Part shown: positions 1 to 13,290 of the stretch, piece by piece | How positions within the stretch are numbered: the first letter of the stretch is position 1 | Layout of the letters: each line of letters opens with the position of its first letter | DNA from: Strix aluco | Lineage: Eukaryota; Chordata; Aves; Strigiformes; Strigidae | Direction of reading: 5' to 3' | NCBI RefSeq assembly: GCF_031877795.1 | Contig: NC_133932.1 | Span: forward strand, 79,659,937-79,723,936 | DNA length: 64,000 nt | Notes under the pieces: model-generated | What the model was told of the DNA's origin: nothing | Databases searched by the model: none | Seen by the model: the letters and a program-made list of their open reading frames with translations, nothing else | Program-made: the position numbers and the translations under genes

Positions 1-359
1 AGGCAACAACTCTTGTTTTCCCACCATTGGGCAAGCAGTGAAGACCAATACATGAAGTCATCAAAATAAATTACTTTGGAAATGAGATCTAAGGCTGTAT
101 TTGTCAGAATTAAATAAAAAATCTGCACATAAATCACTTCACAGGGGGGAAAAAAAAGCAACATTTCAAAGCAGACTGTTGACAAGTGACATTATCCTGC
201 CACCTGCTAAAGACAAATGACTTGTCGAACACAGCTACCCTGGATGCAGCTGTTATTTCACTGCTGGGTTTTCTGGCTCCTGTAGTCTCTCGCTATCACA
301 ATGTGTGTCCATGAGACTGTGACTCAGCGTTGTCAGACCAGGCTTTCCCTAAGGAAGGT
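1..359. other. Non-coding, no feature seen
   Basis: AT-rich sequence with short A-runs. No coding signal, RNA gene or repeat family was recognised. Confidence 0.5.
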
Positions 360-960
360 TTTGCCGTACACCAGAGCACACTGGTCCCCAGCCCCTGTCT
401 CGGCAGGGCTGGCATCCCTCTCCACCACCGAGCAGCGCACCATGGCAGCCACAGAGCCGAGGGCTGGGGGGGAGCCCCATCCCTCAGGGACACTGTTCCT
501 GCACCGACCTTGCATGGGGAAGATGGCTGCCGGCCACGCCAGCCACCAGCCCCGCCAAGACCAAGAGAGCCACGGATCCCTGGGATCCTCCCACCCAGGC
601 ACAGGCAGGAGGAGGGAGGGATGGGGCGGTCTGCCTGCTGCTGTGAGATGCTGTGAGGCAGCCTGGTGGCCCACTATCAGGCGCAGGTGGTTGGACCTGG
701 CAGCGAGGCCTGTGTGTGACATGGCTCCTCGCCCTGGAGGGCTGGGCTGGGCTGGGCCAGGCCGTGCACCTCTGCTGCCTGGGGTGTCACAGGTGTGTGG
801 GAGGGTGATGCCTTGGCTGTGCTCGGGGCCAGGCTGTGAGGGCAGGAAGGTGCTGGCTTCCTTGCCTCTCAAGAGGTGTGACCTCTGCTCCATGACACCG
901 TGGCCTTTGAGGCTCGGGCTCAATGGAGGTGTCGGGAGAACTGTGGAGTTTTCAAATGAC
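360..960. other. GC-rich patch without recognisable gene
   Basis: This stretch is much richer in G and C than its flanks. It stays open in several frames, with readings of about 229 codons on + and 244 on -. The translations are rich in Pro, Gly, Trp and Arg, show no domain I recognise, and overlap each other on opposite strands. That is what stop-poor GC-rich DNA gives by chance. It could be a decayed GC-rich repeat or a non-coding exon. No function is proposed. Confidence 0.45.
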
Positions 961-3900
961 AAGTGTATTGGGCCCAACAACCCTAAATAAAATTGTAATG
1001 CTGCATTTACAGTACAGCTGGAGAAGAGGAAGCCACATGATAGAGTTGGGGTACAACATAAAACCAAGGGATGGTTTTATTTCAGCTTCTTGGCACTAAC
1101 AACCCCTTTGAAAGAAAGAAAAAATGAGCAGTTGCTATAATTTTAGTCATGAACTTACTAATTTTTTTTTTTGTAAGAGGAAGCGAAGACTCAGAGAAGC
1201 ACTAAAAACTAATACTGGTTTCTCCCACTTTAAGGTCATTCTCTGTCCTGTCAGCTCTGACCACTTGTTCTCTAAAACTATTTTCCTCTTTGGTGAGCTG
1301 ACTCTACCAGGCCAGCCATTCTGCTCCCCCTCAATCCCCTCTGCTGATCGGTCCTGCAGCTATGAAAGTCGCTCTTCTCCCTGCCTCATTCAAAACCGAA
1401 TTACAGTGGCAGAACCTTTGCTTCATTTTGGAATTACCTGCTGCTATCTCTTTATGCAGCATAGCCTTACGTACACTGTTATCTTCTCTCTTTCTTAGTC
1501 TGACCTTTCATCTTTAATAATGTTTGGGTTTTATTCTGTTATGTTATTCTGTGTTTGGTGATTGGGCTTAGGAAGGAGCAGTTTCTTGGTCTAGTTATGA
1601 TTAGATTTTTGCCCTCCTGTGACTTTAATATACATTTTCTGACTTCTCCCTTCCATCCCATTCATGAGGGACACAGCAGCTCTGTGGTAATTTATATATA
1701 TACGTGGTGTGCAAGGTCAAGCCACACTCTTGTAAGTATCTAAGCATCTTTGGTTTTAATAGGGCTTCAATAGGTCTGGAAACACTTGAGGATCTGGGCT
1801 TGGTTATTAGCATAGTCACAGACAGATTATATTACTTTAGTTTGGTAGCAGTTTGTTGACATTCCATGAGAACACAAGGAGAAGACAAGACAATAATTTA
1901 GCAAAGTCTTTGCAATTTGATACAGAGCACAGCAACTGTCCACAGAAGGTTAGGACCTATTTGTCGAAGAGCTCACCAAATCATTTTTGACTAGCAAGGT
2001 CAAAAACTCTAGGAAATGAACCAGAAAACAATCTAAATTGACAAGGACATTTTTCTATGGAGATCTGGAGAGCTGTTTGTGCAGAACAAGCATCTGCCTG
2101 GAAGGCTGCAGAAGACTGTGGAAGAGTACATTCTGGGCATTTTATGATGGCAAAGCTTTGCCAAACTAGGTAACTGTATAGTCCTTATAGGTTTGGGGAA
2201 TGGCAAATCCTTCAAAACTATCCTTTCCCTTGACTTAAAATTTGCTTTAATCTCTGAATGATGTTTTGATAAAACAATCCTGTGTTCACAGATTACTAAG
2301 GGGAAGAGTTATACCCAGACTGCCAGTATGTTTGGTACACAAGGTGATAGAAGAGTTGCAGAAGTGGCACCCTGAAGTTGTCAGACCTCACACTTGAGGG
2401 GTCATACCCAGACAGGAGAAGAGACAGTTTGCTTGGTACTAATGGCGCCTGTGCCAAGAACTGTTAAGTTGTCTTGAGTTCATGGAAATGTTAGCAGTAG
2501 CACTGAACAGTACCTCTATATTTACTGAGTGAGGAGACAAGAAGGAGAACAAGACAGTAGTAAATCCAAATGACCTATTTGTAAATGTAGAGGTCATCAC
2601 ATCCATTTTGTAACAACTTTTGTTAAGTAATGTTAGCTATATAAAAGTGCTCAAAATTGATGTTATTCTGGGCATGTTTTTCTCTGAGGGAAGTAGAAGA
2701 CCATTTTGGCTCCTAACCTCAATGTATGTCCTGTCACTGTTTTGAAGGAGAGCTACAATAAGCCAGTGAAGTCAAGCAGAAAATGCTGGGCATAAGTGAG
2801 AAAGATAAAAAGAAATCCAGTGTTTCTCCACATAGCTAAAACAGACCAACACTGTTCACTAGTTGAAAAAAAGCTATTTGTTCTGTCAGCAGAAGCACAA
2901 GTTTCAGAGTTTACCAAGAGAACCAAAGCGGAGACAAATATTAAACTGCCTAACTTTTAGATGTCAACACAACTTACATTCAATAATTAAGTATGAGACT
3001 GACCTATTGAGACAGGTGATAACCGTATTTCAGGTTCAGTGGTTCTCAATAACAGCACTGGAAGAATGCAACTGAGACTGGAGACAAGAAGGTTATTTTT
3101 AGAAGCACTAATGCTAGGGCAGTGATTAGAAAGAAATAAAGATGCTTTTCTCAGGTAGTATCTTAACCAACAAGCGTAATTCCCAACATTTTGAGACAAG
3201 ACTGTGCGCCATAAGTTAGGACCAAAAGCTTATATAGGAGCACACCTCTACTGAGCAAAAAACAAAAGCAAAGATTAACTGCTTGAGGAAAGAGAAAAAG
3301 GGATGTCTACTATGAGATTTTCTATAGTGTAATTAAGAACCAGCTGTCTGCTCCTTTGGACAGGGAGAAAAGAAAGAGGAAGCCCCAGAAGCAGGCTAGA
3401 AAACTTAAGTCAGGACATATGAAGGAAAAGACCAGCACTAGCAGTTAATGATGGGTAAGGAAGGAGATTTCACTAGAGCCATGGCCAGCCAGTGTCTAGA
3501 GAATGTAGAAAGTTCTTGACCTAGCTCTTTACTCCCAAGCAGGTCTGCAAGAACAGGGAAACAAGTCCATGCCAACAGCAATCCAGTAGCCTCATACAAG
3601 CCTTGACTTACAATTAATCTAAAGAATGAAGCTGTGGCCAGTGGCATAACATGGTGAAGTTCCACACACGTGATTGAGACCCCAACCTTGAGATCACATT
3701 TTGTGGAAAGAAAATGCTGGCTGTGAGTTTTATTTGGAGGAAAGTGAACCCAGAAAAATATTTTCACCCTGAGCCTCAAAAAGTAATCCTATGGAATAAA
3801 AGATTGGTTCTGTGTGGTGTTTTCTACTAAACTTTAAGTGAATGTGTAGAGGTTTTGGTCTCACTGAGAACTTTGTAAAAAATCAACAATGCAATGATCA

Positions 3901-4933
3901 ATATTTTTGAAGAGACATTAAAACTGTCTTGATGTATCTGGCATCCTTGATTTATTGTACTTAAGATGAGGTTTAAACTAATCCATTGACATTTTGTGAT
4001 CTGCCGCTTACAGCTATTAAACCCTACATGCATTCATCAGTGGAAACATTAATGGTGACTAGTACTGCTAAAAATTGGGTATTGCAATGGGATTACATGT
4101 AACAAATTCTCTTGACCCCAATGAATGTAAAATATTGCTGGGTTTTTAGTAGTAACCCGTGGGATGCAGAAGAGCATTTCTGCTGGTATGCTAAACTGAT
4201 CTGTGATCAATAAAAACTGTATGAGGACACGAGACTGGATAAATAAAACTGTCCATATAATTAATGTATTCTCTTCTCTCAGAGTATTGCATTGCTCTTC
4301 TGTACCTCTGAACTGTGCTCCCACTGCACTGTTGTAGCTGGTTTGCATTTTTATCCTCTGCTATTTTGTTCTGCCTTCTCCCTTGTCATTGTTTTATAGT
4401 GTGTCAGGGACAGAAGAGGGAAATAACGTTGTGGTTTTGTCACATGGGGGACAACTGGGGGGAAAAACCCAAACCTGCTGACCAAAACAAATATACTAGC
4501 TCATATCAGTGACCCATTGTGAGAGCAATGGGATGAGAAGGAGACCTTGAACTACCAACAGCCTGCTATTCTGTAAATCTACTTATTCCAGCTGTGCAGT
4601 TCATTAAAATCCAAAGCACTTTTGATATAAAATCCTAAGTCTGCCAAAACCCCATGCTATGCAAAATGACATTTGCCAACCAAAATATTCATGTGTCTTC
4701 CTTTCCCTTGGCTTTTCCACTGACACTCCTTTGTCAGTCATGTTGTCTCATCTATGGGCTAGTGAGTGAGCGAGTGAGTGTGCCCCCACTACTCAGCATA
4801 TCTACTCCTGAAAATGATGTCCTTTAATGACATTTTACTTTTGGGCTTTTGAACAACAGAATCCAATGAAAATTCACAGATTATCGGAGCAGTGTCATCA
4901 ACAAAACAACTAATTTCCAGTGCCCATTTAACC
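961..4933. other. Non-coding intergenic DNA
   Basis: About 4 kb of AT-rich sequence with no ORF resembling a known protein. A short GTGA-type tetranucleotide run with one interruption lies at about 4761-4780. No repeat family was firmly recognised. Confidence 0.5.
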
Positions 4934-4996
4934 AGGTGAAATGACCGTACTTTAACAGAGGTGAAATGACCATACTTTAATGGAGGTGAAATGGCC
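4934..4996 (+). repeat. 25-bp minisatellite, about 2.5 copies
   Basis: Two adjacent 25-bp units (4934-4958 and 4959-4983), each starting AGGTGAAATGACC, are followed by a 13-bp partial third copy (4984-4996). The full units differ at only a few positions. Read on the minus strand the repeat gives a short repeated peptide, which I regard as an artefact. Confidence 0.85.
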
Positions 4997-5717
4997 AAGT
5001 CCAATTAGATCATTGGTATTTGTGGATGAAATAGCCCTGCCATTTTCAGCAGTTACCTCAACACATTTAGTAAATCTCATTGTCTATAAATTAACCTAAT
5101 TCTCAGTGTAAGTTGTACTGTGATACTGATTTGCAGTGTTTTGACCCACTGGGGAGCAATGATAGCTGATGACTGCATATAGCATGCAGTAACTTTGTGG
5201 AAAGGAGTATATTGATGGAAATCCTCTACAAGCAGTGCAGATGAAGTTGGTTTTGTTTCTGTGTGCCCAAGACAGATAATCAGGCTGTATTTTCAGCATC
5301 TACTTTGCAGAGAGAATGTCCCTCTCCAGAAGAGGAGGACTGGCTGCTCCCTGGGGCTGGTGGTGATGGAAGTGGAGGTGGCTCCCCGGGCTGGGTGGGT
5401 GGTAGGGCAGGGCATTGCCAGCCAGGGCTCTCCCACAACTCCAGCCAGGAGCAGGGCAGCCTGGGGACCTCAGCCCTGGCTCAGTGTGGCCCAAGCAGCA
5501 GCTGCCTGGGTAAAAATTCTAGCAGCAGAGTGTCCAACCAAAGCTAGAGTACAGAGGCAGCACCAGGTTTTCCAAACTTCACTACTGAGAATTCTTATGA
5601 TTTCAGAAACTTCCTAGAATAAATACATTACTTAAACTCCATTCAAAGCAGCTACTTTGAAAACTCTCTTACATACCTCTAAATAAGCGTATAACCTCTG
5701 TTTAACACAAAAGTGTT
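4997..5717. other. Non-coding, with GC-rich patch at 5310-5540
   Basis: AT-rich DNA enclosing about 230 bp of GC-rich sequence (GGTGG/GGCTGG-rich). The two overlapping + frame readings and one - frame reading through the patch (60-120 codons) match nothing I know and look like chance. Confidence 0.45.
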
Positions 5718-5744
5718 TACTAACCTCTGAAACAGAGGTTAGTA
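5718..5744. repeat. Perfect 12-bp inverted repeat, 3-nt loop
   Basis: TACTAACCTCTG (5718-5729) is followed by AAA (5730-5732) and then the exact reverse complement CAGAGGTTAGTA (5733-5744). All 12 pairs match. It could form a hairpin or small cruciform. There is no T-run or gene end next to it, and the host is a eukaryote, so I do not call it a terminator. Confidence 0.85.
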
Positions 5745-8700
5745 CTAAAGAGCTGAAAATACAATTAATTTGCTGCTGAAAGTAGTTTGTCAATTTGTAG
5801 TACAAGGTCTTCAAAGGTTAAACAGCTATATTTAAAATAATTTGAACAGATTCATGATTGCTGGAAGTGTTCTGGAAGCCCTGGGTTGTGAAAGCTAAAA
5901 TGTTGCCTTCTTAGTTTTAGAGAGTGAAAGACATCTGAATTCAGTCCTTTCTTATCTATATATTTATTTGTATAATTATTGTATCACAGAAATAGATTCT
6001 GTAGGGGGGAGAGAGCTGCTGTTTTGAAAAGATTTATATCTCTGTCAAACTGGGAGCAAGGATAGGGGAACAGGGATGTTTCTGTCTGAGGGATTTCAGG
6101 CTGTTAGGACTCACTGAATGGATGACAACATAACCTGAGATGATAGAAAATATTTAAGCATTTTACATTAGACCGTACATTACACAGTTCCTTTATCCAA
6201 TGTCCCACAAAAGGAAAAAAACAAACACTCCTCGGTTTTTGCCTCTGAACCACTATGTTCACTGAGCACAAATGATGAGCCACTTTTCCTGCAGGAATGA
6301 GAGACAGTTGTGGTATATGTAACTGTGTATACAGTGTGTACACAAGTACATAAACAATCCCTATCTCCTTCTCAACAGCCACGTTCTCTCCAGGTTTTTC
6401 TATTCTGCTGAATGTGCAGTGTGGTAGTTATTGTAGAAGTTCTAAAGATCAAAAGGTTTTGAACTAGACAGTGCCAGACCAGATATTGATTTTCTCCAGT
6501 GTGGAGCAAAAATACATTTCTCCATCACTTACTATAGGGAATGGGTGAAGGAAGGTTCATTCTACCCTGTGTTTGAAGACTCAACTTTGGTTTACTGAAA
6601 GAGAGCAGAAGTTTGTCCTAGATCTCCTGCAAATTCTAGTTCAACATCTAAGTCACTTCCTGCATATACCAAACTCAGAAAAGTTCACACCATCTAGTTG
6701 AAGGCATCTAAATGAGGTGCCTCCATTGAAAAATTGGCCACCCATGGTCCCTGTGGGGAAAGTAGAGGGAGACAGCCCTCTAGAGGTGTCTGTTTTGCCC
6801 TGTTGAGATATGAATTCCTTTCTGGAGATACCATTATAGGAAACATTATGAATCTGCATTGTCATTCAAGTATTTCAGTTAAGTAGTTAAAATGAGAGAG
6901 CATGAATTTTTGCCAAAGATCTCAAACAGAAATTCCCTTCCTCGGATTTCTGTTATCCAAGTCTTTGAACTATTGCTCCAAGATGTCTTTAGTCACTGCC
7001 CAGGTTCCTTATAGAATTTATTGTAGACAGAGGTCTTACATGCACCTTTCCCAGCATGCCATCATCATCTGCAACTTCAGAACTCCTGAAATGAAGACAA
7101 TGAGGAAGCCTTCATGGCCAGGTCAAGGTGATGTGTGAACAAAGGTGCTGTTAAGCAACCAACAAGGCTCATTATAGGGTTTTCCAGGGCAAGGGGAGGG
7201 GAACAGTGGTATTAAAATGTATATTGTTCTGGAATGCTTTTGTGTATTCCATATTCTCTACGACCAGATCCTCAAAGGCTTCCACCTGATACTGAGGTAC
7301 CTGAACTTCTACCAAAACCTAACTTAGAGTTAGGAGCTTGGTTGCCTCTGTATATCATGGCCTATGGACACTATGTTCAGGGATATGAAAAGCTGATGAT
7401 CTATTTATGAAAGGCCTTGTTTACTGGCATGTAAATAATGCAGATAAATTTTATTTAGTAATGAGAATAAATTTTAGTTCTGTTTCCTATATTAACAGTA
7501 AATGGCTGCTGTTTGGTATTCCTTGTGCAAACAGTGGATCACACAGAACAAGACAGCTCCTAAAAGGCCAGATTAAATTAATTTGAGGTTCATCTTGCCC
7601 TAACAGAGTGTACAAGACAGCAAGAGTGTGACTTAGGTCCACAAAAAGACTGAAAAGAAAAAAAGGAATAATACCACTTGTAAATCATACCTCAAAGACT
7701 CAGTAAGTTGCTTCCTTCTGTATCAACCTGACTTGAAAGTCCAAATGACTTTTAATGAAAGTTAGGCTGCATGGTGCATATGGCATCTTGAAAAATATAA
7801 CTTGTACTCTTAAAGCTTTGATAAAGTAATAAAAGCCTTGAAGAAATGTACAAGTGCAAAACATTGCCAGACAGTTGCTTGGTCTGGGAAGGAAATAGTG
7901 ATTTGGGGTAGTGCTGTGGCCTGACTATACGCAAGTGCTTGCTTTAACACCGAGTACTGTAGAAGAGTGCTGGGGACTGATGCCATTCTGTCTCAAGTCC
8001 AGGGAAAACATTCCACTGTCTTCAGTGAAAGCTGGACTGAGGCCTTGATTCTGAGATAAGAGGATGGTCTTTCTCACCCATGGTAAAAAGGCAGGCTGAG
8101 TTGTAGTCAACTTGACTTTATTTTTTCTTTTTGTGGTTTTTCACTTTGTAGATGCCCTTGCAGGCTTTTATCTATTCTAGGAGTCCCATGAGACAAGAAC
8201 ATTCACGCTGATTTCCGGGAATGGACTGAGAAGTTTCAAGAGGCTCTCTGAGAAGCAGTTTATGCCGCTGGCTAAAATCTGAAATACAAATCTACAAGAG
8301 AATAGGGAATTAGGCTAAGAAAAAGGGTAAAAAAAGAATGATACAAGAGACAAAAACATGGCTACAGCAAGAAAACCACATTTATCTCTGAAGCCATGGG
8401 CTATTACATTTTGTACTCTATAGAGGGAAGAAAGAATTAGAATTCTACTTAGGTATCTTCAATTGAAATGCATGGAAGTAGGGGATTGAAAACAGACGCT
8501 GATGGCTCCAAATAATCCCTTTTCTAGAAAGGGACTAGAAAGTTCATCTTGTAATGCAGTCAGAAATCTGCTTACCTAAAGTCACCATCATTTTAAGAGG
8601 AACCTCATTACATGTTTGGTACTTGAGAAAGAAATCCCATATATACAAAGCTTCCACAACAACAACAAAAAAAGAAAAGCTAGACATTGGTTTTTATGTG

Positions 8701-11700
8701 TCCACTCATTTCTGAAGGTCTCCATCATAGCAACATCTGACCATCTATGGATGCCAGCCAGACCTTCAAAACATCCACAGAACATGCTAGAGTTTCTCTC
8801 ATTTACTCTTAATGGATATTATTATTTCCTATCACAAGTTGTTTCAGACTAGAATTTAACCTCTTCTACATGTGTTTTTTTCCGCTTTCCACTGGTATAT
8901 ATGGACTGTATTAGTATTTGGAGAGTACAGTGGAAGGAAAAGTAGTAGGATAAAAATGAATGGTGTTTACTTTTCTTTGATTAGATCGAACAGCAAACAG
9001 TGTGAATTTGGGTAGACAAAGAAGCCTGTTATTCCATTTTTGGGTGAGATTAACTGCTAAGTAACACTAAAGCTTGCACAATGGTCTAGAAAACTGCTAT
9101 CAGACTAAAAGGATAATAAAATGTTTTGGACAGAAATCCAAACAATGGTGAATAATGAATATCTAGCGATCTATAATTCTGACAAAGGTTTTTCTTTGAG
9201 GCTATGTGTTAGAATTACATGCACATACACATGCTCAAAATACTGCAGTACTCAGCATGATTTATGTACTTGATAAAATGCCTCATAGTAGCACAAAAAT
9301 AGAATTACACCAGGTGCAAAACAGACATGCTACTTTTAAAAAACTCAAGTAAGCCAACTGGAGTGGGAGCCAATGAGAGCAGATGATCAACATATTTATT
9401 TTGAAAGCATCCAGAATGCCTCAACCTTCTTCAGTCACAACTATATAAACTAAGTCATGGTAGCCCCAGATTCAGCTAATCCCAGTTATGGCTTTGTTAT
9501 CAGGTGAGAGTAACAGTAATTCTTTTACTCAGGCCAACTTTCTCGTTTCTCATGACTGTCATCATTGTTTGCTTTCACTGTCCATGGTCAGATAAACCTG
9601 GGGCTTCCTAAAGCCATGACCTAAGTTCATGTAACCCAATGTCCAAATTAAAACAGAGAGAAGTCCACAAATCCTGCCCCAGTAGCCCCAGGCTCCAGGA
9701 ACACAAGAAAATAAGCCAGTGACACAAAGAAGCAAGTGGATACAAAGTCCAGGGGAAGGGAACCTAATTGCTTCGGTGGAGCTGAAGGACAAGAATGACG
9801 ACTCCTGCCAGTATAGTGGCGTCTTGGAAAGAGGTAGACTGCAACTCTGAATAAAAACTGGGCATTCCTTCTCAATAATTTTTGCTAAGCAAAGGAAAAC
9901 ATTTTTGAATGTTTGGATTAAAATTCTAGATTTTAATGTAAATGTTCGAGAAATAGAAGTTAGGATTGAGAAATTTTAACTTATCAAAGGAAAGTAATTT
10001 TACAAAATAATTTTTTAAGAAATAGTCTGGGTGGCAAGGAAAATCATCAATACAACATCAAAGTATGGTCGATGGTAGAAAACAGGGGAATGGGATAAGC
10101 ATGTATCTGGTGAGAAATAACGATTTCCCAGACTCTAATTCTAGCATCAGAGTAACAAAGATTCAGCAAAGTGGAAATTCTGCTGATGTAAAGTTATCAT
10201 TACCTAAAAGTTTTAAGGGAGAAAGTAAGACTCGTGTCTGTTAGCTGTAAGAACAATGTACTATTTGGTCAATTTGGTATCTTGGCTTTCAGAATTTATG
10301 GATGGTGAAAGAATTACCTGATAAACAACCTAGGTGTGGAGGTACTTTGTAGTGAACACAAATAACTGCATAGGACAGGATTGGAGAGAAGAGTCAGGTA
10401 GGAAGAGAAAATACAAGAACAAACAAGCAGATCTGGAATCAACAGAGGAAAAGGATCAATCAAAGGTTTATGTAAGCAGACAAAAAAGTTTGGGGACTGT
10501 GATAGGCAGGTGAAGTACAGGAATCGGACAGCAGAGGAGGCAGCTCTCATGGAAGTATCTTAACAATGATACAGTGATTTTACCTTGAGAACAGGTTGGG
10601 GATGTTGGGAGAGAAGGTTAGGAAACCAGAAAGAAATCAGAAGGAGAGAACTTGAACAAAACACATACAGCAAGACTGGCAATGCACAAAGAGAACATTG
10701 TTCATAGACTTAGAAAGCAAGCTGTTGATGTGGATTTCAGTTGTTGTGTTGTGTTGGCTGTGAGAAAGGTATCAAAATGGAGACCCATTTAATGATGTAG
10801 ATCTCTCCTGAAACTGTGATAGCGTACTTTTGTCGATTAGCATTTTAATGAGTCATAATAAAATATAATATGCGGATGTAATCTGTGCACAAATGCTTGA
10901 GGAAATGAAAGACTGACTAACAACTATTGCATAATTTCAGCATGGAGAAGTTATTGCCCAATTCAGATGTCAAAACCATGCAAATAGAGATGCCTTGGTC
11001 CTACTAGGTTAATGTTCAATTTGTTCTATTACCATTTCAAACATCAAGGAACACAGGCAATAATATTTCTAATTTGGATATTTAACCTTTATTCCAGTAA
11101 TTTCTCTTCTGGATGAAATGAAGCCTAGAGCTAAAGCAATCTAATTGAGAATAAGGATCTTCACCTAATTCTGTGATTAGGCAAGGGTCTTCACGTAATA
11201 AATCTGACAATATTTTCTCTTAAATCAATATTTCCCAGACAAAAAGGTCTGTTCTGTAGACCTTCAATTCCTGATTTATTGAACATAGCCATTCTCAAAT
11301 CCTGAGTTCCTTTAGAAAAACAGATAGTAAAACTGAGGAACCTTTTTTTTGCCATTTTTTTTCAGTAGGAACATGTCAATTTATTGAAACCTCAGTGATG
11401 TCTGGATTCTGACCACAGCACACGGATCCCCAGCTGAAATTATGTCAGGCCAGCTCCTAAGACGAACAAATACTTCCTGATTAAAAACCCCAAACTTTTA
11501 AAATAATCCTTTTTTTTTTTTTTTTTTCCCCTCGCAATGTTTGATTTGCATGCTTCATCAGAGTAGAAATGGATTTTGAAATCAGTTTTCCATACAGTTG
11601 GCAAAGGTTCTTTCTTAAACGACTTTTCTTGCACAATGATATTTAATGTTCCCAAGAATAGCAGGGAGAGAAGAGAATACAAAGTACCAAATCAGGGAAC

Positions 11701-13045
11701 AGATAGTTTGGTAAATACGGAATTTAAAACAAGGAGCAGTTAAGCACACTCCTCTTAGTTCAGGAGTGAGGCCTTTTCAAGGACAAGGGAAAAACAAAAT
11801 GTAAAATTCAGCTCCGTGACAGTAGGTGTAACATTTTAATAGCTGGCACACTGCCTGTATCTGATGCACTCGCTCAAATAGGCAGATGCTGGATTGGATA
11901 AATGGAAGGGCATGTAAGGACACGGAGTCTAGCTCCTTGCTGCATTTATTATCACAGTATCTCACCGACTGCAGAATGTGGGAAGAAAGTTCCCTGGATG
12001 TTAAGGGAGCCTTTATACTGACAACCCAAGCTGGAGGCTTTTGCTGTGATTAATGGAAACTAAAGTCAGAGAACAACTAAAACTATTCTATGTTCAACTC
12101 AACTACTGCTTATAACATTTACTAGTGTAAAAGCCTCTCTCCCCCAACTATCAACTCAAATTTAACTCACATGATTTATATTCTTCAACAGGTAATCTTA
12201 TACTACTAAATTCTTTATTAGCAGGTATTTTAAAGACTGCATACTTTCATTGTTATGCAAAAGTCAAATGCTTTTTTTTGACTGGGTATGATGGATGGCT
12301 TAGCTGATTAGAGACCCCATGTCTGTTATTTCCATGCTCCATGTCCCCCTCTAGCACCCAGCTGGTGAAGCCTGGGAATCAGTAGACTGATGACAAGAAA
12401 GCTCACCTTTTTAGAGCAGAAAGATGTCAGGTTTTCCTTCTTGTTTATTATGTTTTAGGGCTGATACTAACTTTTGTCTCACCCAAACCACTGGGAATAT
12501 GATTTTTCTTTAAAAAAATGGAAGACTCTCTATTTGTCTGCATATGATTCTTCATACAAATTTGTTTGAGTGCATTTGAAAAGAAAAGCTGATTTTTAAC
12601 CAGTGTGTATACTTTTAGTCTTTGATGGTAGCACACCACACATTTTATGTACATATGATGTTATTGTCACTAAAAAATGTCTTGAGAAAAGCTCTAACCC
12701 TATCACCCGGTTTCTAAGGAAAGATGCTCAGATTTGCAGAGCTGCAGAGCACCTGCTTGTGCTGGAGTGAATCACAGTCATGGAGGGTGCGATACCAGTT
12801 GCCCAGGTACGAAAAACAGCTTCTTAGAAAGTATATCCTCAAATATCTGTTGCTGCCATAAACAACGTCACAGGTGTCCATGAGTCAGCACTGCAGTCCA
12901 TCCTATTTTAACGCAGAGATGAAACCAAAAACTTCCGCAAGAAAACACAGCATGCAGCCGCGGCTGTAATGTGCACAGGGATCCTCCCACCGGCTCGTAA
13001 AATGAGTTAAAAAGAAAGGAAAATGTTTATTTGCCCGTGCAGCCT
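5745..13045. other. Non-coding intergenic DNA
   Basis: About 7.3 kb without a recognisable gene. All open readings are under 95 codons and none looks like a protein family. Poly-T/poly-A tracts occur, for example at about 11509-11527. An imperfect duplication containing TCTTCAC is present near 11156-11200. No RNA gene was seen. Confidence 0.5.
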
Positions 13046-13090
13046 TGGTTTTTGGTGGTGTTTGGTTTTTTGGTTTTTTTGTTTTTTTTC
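13046..13090. repeat. T/G-rich low-complexity tract
   Basis: A run made almost only of T and G ends in eight T's before CGG. It is roughly complementary to the A/C-rich tract at 13222-13290, with about 130 bp between. Confidence 0.8.
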
Positions 13091-13134
13091 GGTGAGTAAT
13101 GACTGCTCTCTGCTACTTGATAGCCGAGGCTGGC

Positions 13135-13189
13135 AGCACTATGGCAACCGGGCTGCAGGAAGGGCGGAGGGGAAAAGTCGCTTAGCAAC
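13135..13189. promoter_or_regulatory. Two RFX/X-box-like sites (candidate)
   Basis: 13177-13189 reads GTCGCTTAGCAAC, close to the bipartite RFX X-box (GTNRCC, short spacer, RGYAAC). The right half is perfect and the left half has one mismatch. 13141-13148 reads ATGGCAAC, the right half of the palindromic RFX site. RFX factors drive ciliary genes in vertebrates. No exon was recognised next to these sites, so this is a motif match only. Confidence 0.35.
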
Positions 13190-13221
13190 TGGAAGCTTTA
13201 GACAGGCAAGGCTGGTTTAAA

Positions 13222-13290
13222 GCACAGCAGTTGAAAACAAAAACAACCAAAAAAACAAAAACAAACAAAAAACCAACAAAAATCCCCTCC
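13222..13290. repeat. A/C-rich low-complexity tract
   Basis: CAAAAA/CCAAAA-type sequence, complementary in style to the T/G-rich tract upstream. The pair could fold if both are in one transcript. Poly-A runs of about 14-16 follow near 13378-13393 and 13437-13451. Confidence 0.8.

Noticed and set aside
3038..3051. CAGTGGTTCTCAAT, similar to hAT/Charlie transposon ends
   Set aside because: Only one end-like motif, no matching inverted end or 8-bp duplication found nearby.
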